Of a DNA stretch of 64,000 bases, positions 62,501 to 64,000 are shown piece after piece. The translations under genes and the position numbers were made by a program. Positions within the stretch are counted from its first letter, which is position 1. Each line of letters starts with the position of its first letter. Location: assembly GCA_964615975.1 (NCBI GenBank), contig CAZTTH010000016.1, positions 10,628-74,627 of the forward strand. Reading direction: 5' to 3'. Below the pieces are notes generated by a model, which worked only from the letters and a program-made list of their open reading frames with translations, was not told the origin of the DNA and searched no databases. The stretch is from CAZTTH01 sp964615975. GTDB taxonomy: Bacteria; Verrucomicrobiota; Lentisphaeria; JABSQK01; JAJFLO01.

Positions 62501-63884
62501 TCTGCCTCCGGCGGCGGAATTATGGTCGGTCACGGTGGCCAATCAGCCGGTTAAACCGATTGTCGCGGATGCCCGGAAGCCGCGGCAAATCGCCATTCCC
62601 CTGGTTAAAACCGCTCCCGGTGATCTCAATTATACCGTCATCCTGAAATATGGCGGACAATTGGCGGCATGGAAGCTCCTGCCCGCGGTTGATTTTCCCC
62701 TGATTACCGCCACCAGCATTAATATCGAACAAAGCCAGGTGGAGCTGTTTCTGCCCCGCGAGTATATCTGGCCCAAATTCACCAGCGCCATGCGCAATGT
62801 CACCGCCCAGGGCGTCCTCGAATCCGAGTACTACGCTTACAAAAGCCGGATGGCGGAAGGATTGGTGGAGACCCTGTCCTTTGGCTCGTCGTTTTCCAAA
62901 GCGCGGGCATTGACCAACCTCGATGTCGTCGAAGCCGAGATCGCGGCAGCCCAGGAACAACTGGGCGCGGACTCTCCCGCTGCCAGTCCGGAATTGCAGC
63001 AAGCCCGGGACAAGGTCAAAAATATCAAGGAAAACCTCAACGCCGCCCGGCCCGCGGAGGCGGCGGCAGACCGCGCCGGCAATCGCCGCAATCTTTACGA
63101 CAACTACGCCCGCCAGGAAGCGGTTCTGACGCAGACCGGTTGGGTCGATCACGCCGCCAACTGGCGCGCCTTGAATGAGCCGTCGCCTGCCCCCTCATCA
63201 AAGGGCGACGCATCGCTCCAAGCCGGTCTGGATGATGCTGGCGGTAAAATAGTGCGTGATGAAACCCGAAATCCGACACCCCCACAACAATTCGCATCGA
63301 CTCCGGCATTGGCCGATGCGAAAGAGAGAAAAACAGCAAGGTCAGAGAAAATCGGCAAGGATGGCGGTTACGAAGACCTCGCCAAACAATACCAGGCACG
63401 GTTGCAGAAAAAGAGCCTGGCGCCCCAGCCGTTAGTTGAGGAAGGATATACCCAAAACACCGAAGCGGACGCGGACGATAAACTTGCTGTGACGGGCGCC
63501 AAAATCGCGACCGGCCTGGTGAGTTTGGATGTTGAGCTGCCCCGCCCTGTAGGCATAAATTGGACGCGTTATGAGTTTACCACGCCGCGCGGCGACATTG
63601 CGATTACCGGCCATGGCCTGTCGCGTCAGGTGCTGCGGGCTTTTGCCTGGACCATGGCGGGTTTGGCGCTGGCGTTGATCGTTTGGTACCTGCCGCGCTG
63701 GATGGCGACCTGCCGCTTGTGGGATAGGCTCAAGCCCAAATTAAGCGCGCCTGTCCTTTGCCTTGCCGGTATGATCGCCCTTATCCTGGGGATCTTTCCT
63801 GTCCTCGCCATTCTGCTCATCCTCTGGGGCATCGTCAAGGGATGCATCTCCCTGACGCGGAAAATATTGGCGTCGCTGCCATGA
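56529..63884 (+). CDS. Giant membrane-anchored protein with two fused family units (members B1-B2)
   Basis: The protein is about 2,451 residues from the ATG at 56529, which gives a signal peptide (LLLTMILGLILGSATVSAS). Unit B1 (1-1142) is an extracytoplasmic beta-rich region with FMMLPRSEYEELLHQALQ and VDVLADGWQVLSLPF, ending in about three spans near 1060-1135. At residue 1143, MRPRK followed by SAALLMIGYVLATALVSAS looks like a second signal peptide; unit B2 (1143-2451) follows with LIMIPYAHYLTLQEKIA, LQWRPR and a coiled coil (VVEAEIAAAQEQLGADSPA), and ends in further spans. Both units match member A in motif order, and unit B1 also matches it in length. The gene is uninterrupted; no stop or ribosome-binding site separates the units. 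The frame is open back to 56070. Function unknown. Confidence 0.75.
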   Translation: MMSSDRRFFKGVTPSFPFSLLLTMILGLILGSATVSASVDHAPRSAENIHRELMIPSDALDLLINTSSEFMMLPRSEYEELLHQALQEVPPGAPGNSLIVAADYQARATADQVIISGTLAVDVLADGWQVLSLPFQGGGLQVAQLDDSGATLARDGDRGYLLLINGRGRRQLRVVYHVPIIMTATEQNFTCEIATPPASSMRLTATGNVALKTGAVILSSGYNEKENRSQFELLPPSGNHTYSLVENQPGSDGDGAMTAFTIARISVTETTEYLAAVYTFDLRRQKPGTIRLQLPPHCDIADVQSNEVTHWEIAPDGDKRVLTLTLREAISDQVRVQLTATSQIDDLGSWQYQPLQPRDTRLITGLYSVSLAAGWQTSSMTTTGLTEVNTAIYNQAAQKAGLTPNDGEQQQRRLGCFYARDSAFILSGKFTSVPGSITANSVLNITVDESRIEGLYTTTVTAAAEALFSLSLSLPTDWQVTEIRDHRQQTVDFAINRTANERSQVTIPCQPALVPGEHRSFFIKALHVPPQWYDRWTSRALKITPFALENARREEGRLFINESEDFTLHPQAIHGLRLLTPHESAFSPMPGTGAGLAYAFDQNDYQAEVKVTRNPLRLSATVYSFYQIDPELLSADYELVFQADNARTRELRVTLPIKNPNDLSIRGLEGVEVKEYTAAADGNATTWTIHLSDRRRGEIRLAMEYRQTVTPEELQHLILPVLVTGGTEFQTGYIVVEGSPELDIAIYDTPRPVDIGEMAEARHQAGQRVLGTFSHAGPPPPVRIEANRLPKRDLPTAIVQNVTLDSMLSRQGESVTSLHFQIRTRGLLLEVAMPEAMTLWSVLVDGVPLKAANQHGRILLALPENQGDRLRDLNLLYARSGKNWRSWHQLSLTKPRLFLYHPDLSQRQDIPVLINQWQLYFPAEFRVVSSSTHEFTGAAVGRDLPLLRLLDILYEASGKIGRFGVLPLAQRRIRPGHLQVESRLETVAGDVRMASPPESKAKAELPAREDRSRSMTGSLEGTRGLFIEMTTPNRKPMIFHDLGSGNELRVVLIDRDRAQAAGSVLGMMALLYGLISWRRPGTWKTRYLLGLFAATTILPLIPAVQELAVLFTPSGYAAILLTVLYLVPAITPRWLIKLCATPMRPRKVASAALLMIGYVLATALVSASEPVDASFSDDDAPAPPAIEIPQDVFILPYDGEIPGDQDKSGNLIMIPYAHYLTLQEKIAARSSGGDKLPAVPYALAGAHYTMTLSTDNYLRLEGRITIETFSERQVAVPLSLPGGILEKAEVDGQPARLAGENSREHAGEFHHDPENHKTGVSLYLAGSRRHQLHLLIRLPVTSSQGWRACEGRLPAAPATELSVTIPWAGTEVKFNHAYPAYLEPTTRDDTTISTVVGEQGLIHLQWRPRAVASVVDRSLSVLTHGDFDLSESGLRLKWKIEFENRRDNRPSLAVAIPSGYEVEKVLGDQVRSWSITSDNEMNILETRFTTFTDARASFTIYLWKKWQTGQDAAQTMEVPYLTVPDAIRQTGAVTLRHSPAIELQITGADGVRQIERDESTSEIQDLTDLTVSPFPLKTYKEFEFKQIPFRIVLQSIPVVAAAAVNTQTILSLFSSERRVESKMSVSVTARALYHLAIQVPADFTLDNLQTTGRYAFSMSPDGRNNVIRIDWIDGVDNRFDIYLQGRLPQTESASSYPIPAITVLQAEKQEGVIAILTDPDVQPAARNLTRLEAVKLHEAQEWLQGVRRQLAQLAVRYRQPDYAGEITLTARTPAVTATSITNIRVTDRIFQETILIDFNIQTAGINTFEFTLPATWAEARLSVPFLLKKTVSPDPANDQVRFVIELQEKVRKQLRVLLESERLVSAEKQQGSIPLIKTGTTNYQYMALENASRDELVVEKSVGFSLLAREQNEWRSLQQFVGQDAGEVYVLRAAAGSAEFAYQLRPRQEVVTVGARINLAQAQLYQAANGVFHGRQTYYVDNRTEQFLKVTLPPAAELWSVTVANQPVKPIVADARKPRQIAIPLVKTAPGDLNYTVILKYGGQLAAWKLLPAVDFPLITATSINIEQSQVELFLPREYIWPKFTSAMRNVTAQGVLESEYYAYKSRMAEGLVETLSFGSSFSKARALTNLDVVEAEIAAAQEQLGADSPAASPELQQARDKVKNIKENLNAARPAEAAADRAGNRRNLYDNYARQEAVLTQTGWVDHAANWRALNEPSPAPSSKGDASLQAGLDDAGGKIVRDETRNPTPPQQFASTPALADAKERKTARSEKIGKDGGYEDLAKQYQARLQKKSLAPQPLVEEGYTQNTEADADDKLAVTGAKIATGLVSLDVELPRPVGINWTRYEFTTPRGDIAITGHGLSRQVLRAFAWTMAGLALALIVWYLPRWMATCRLWDRLKPKLSAPVLCLAGMIALILGIFPVLAILLILWGIVKGCISLTRKILASLP

Positions 63885-64000
63885 CCATCAAGGCTTCATT
63901 TTAATGCGCATCTCTCGCCGCCGCAACCCTACCGGGTGCGTCCTGATTTCCTCTACCAACCAAACAACGTACAAGTTCAACCAACCCTGTCAGCGCGGAC

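Overview
The window is a 64 kb piece of a bacterial chromosome of roughly even base composition. It contains one 100-N assembly gap, so it comes from a scaffold. The organism is Gram-negative: there is an outer-membrane TpsB-type transporter, an outer-membrane barrel in a metal-uptake locus, and several periplasmic or secreted proteins. A pseudopilin whose processing site lacks the usual glycine and a set of very large membrane-anchored proteins recall uncultured lineages around the PVC group (Lentisphaerota/Kiritimatiellota-like). That placement is an impression, not a demonstration. No rRNA, tRNA, CRISPR array, prophage or intact insertion sequence was seen.

Layout. 1-5044 (+): the end of trpB, a small HicB-like gene, trpA, two ABC-2 permease subunits and a TpsB-like outer-membrane protein, closely packed. 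5058-14062: an unknown membrane protein, a pseudopilin, pheT, a YprB-type exonuclease, a sulfotransferase, a hexapeptide-repeat protein with an inositol-monophosphatase-like protein, and a VanZ-like protein. 14300-28523: mostly housekeeping genes (ferredoxin-NADP reductase type, hisI-hisG followed by a protease-like PDZ protein without catalytic residues, an ArnT-like glycosyltransferase, folC, htpG, an SbcD/YhaO-like nuclease, an AGE-family epimerase), with a 1.4 kb gene-free stretch at 22.2-23.5 kb. 28549-40744: an accessory block. A compact minus-strand operon (creatininase-family hydrolase, two luciferase-like monooxygenases, SRPBCC protein, aldehyde dehydrogenase) starts from a consensus sigma-70 promoter. 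It is followed by a second minus-strand set (dioxygenase-like protein, phenylacetate-CoA-ligase-like enzyme, glycosyltransferase, polysaccharide deacetylase). A phytanoyl-CoA-dioxygenase-like gene, another glycosyltransferase and a cupin lie on the other side of the promoter. 40955-47327: a dicarboxylate/amino-acid symporter with a large inserted loop, an SGNH-like protein, an orphan DNA methyltransferase, a CDGSH protein, obgE and a secreted protein. 47610-51361: a palindromic repeat element and then a metal-uptake locus (His-rich membrane peptide, outer-membrane barrel, ZnuA-like and ZnuB-like proteins) without an ATPase. 51789-52568: thiG. 52775-63884: two giant genes.

The most unusual features are the last two genes and the 33-38 kb operon. 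The giants (about 1,127 and 2,451 residues) belong to one family. The second looks like two complete family members fused end to end, with a second signal-peptide-like segment inside the chain, so three related secreted, membrane-tethered modules lie in tandem. I recognise no function for them. In the 33-38 kb operon the enzyme classes suggest oxidation and amide or formyl hydrolysis of a small molecule, ending with aldehyde oxidation; the substrate is unknown.
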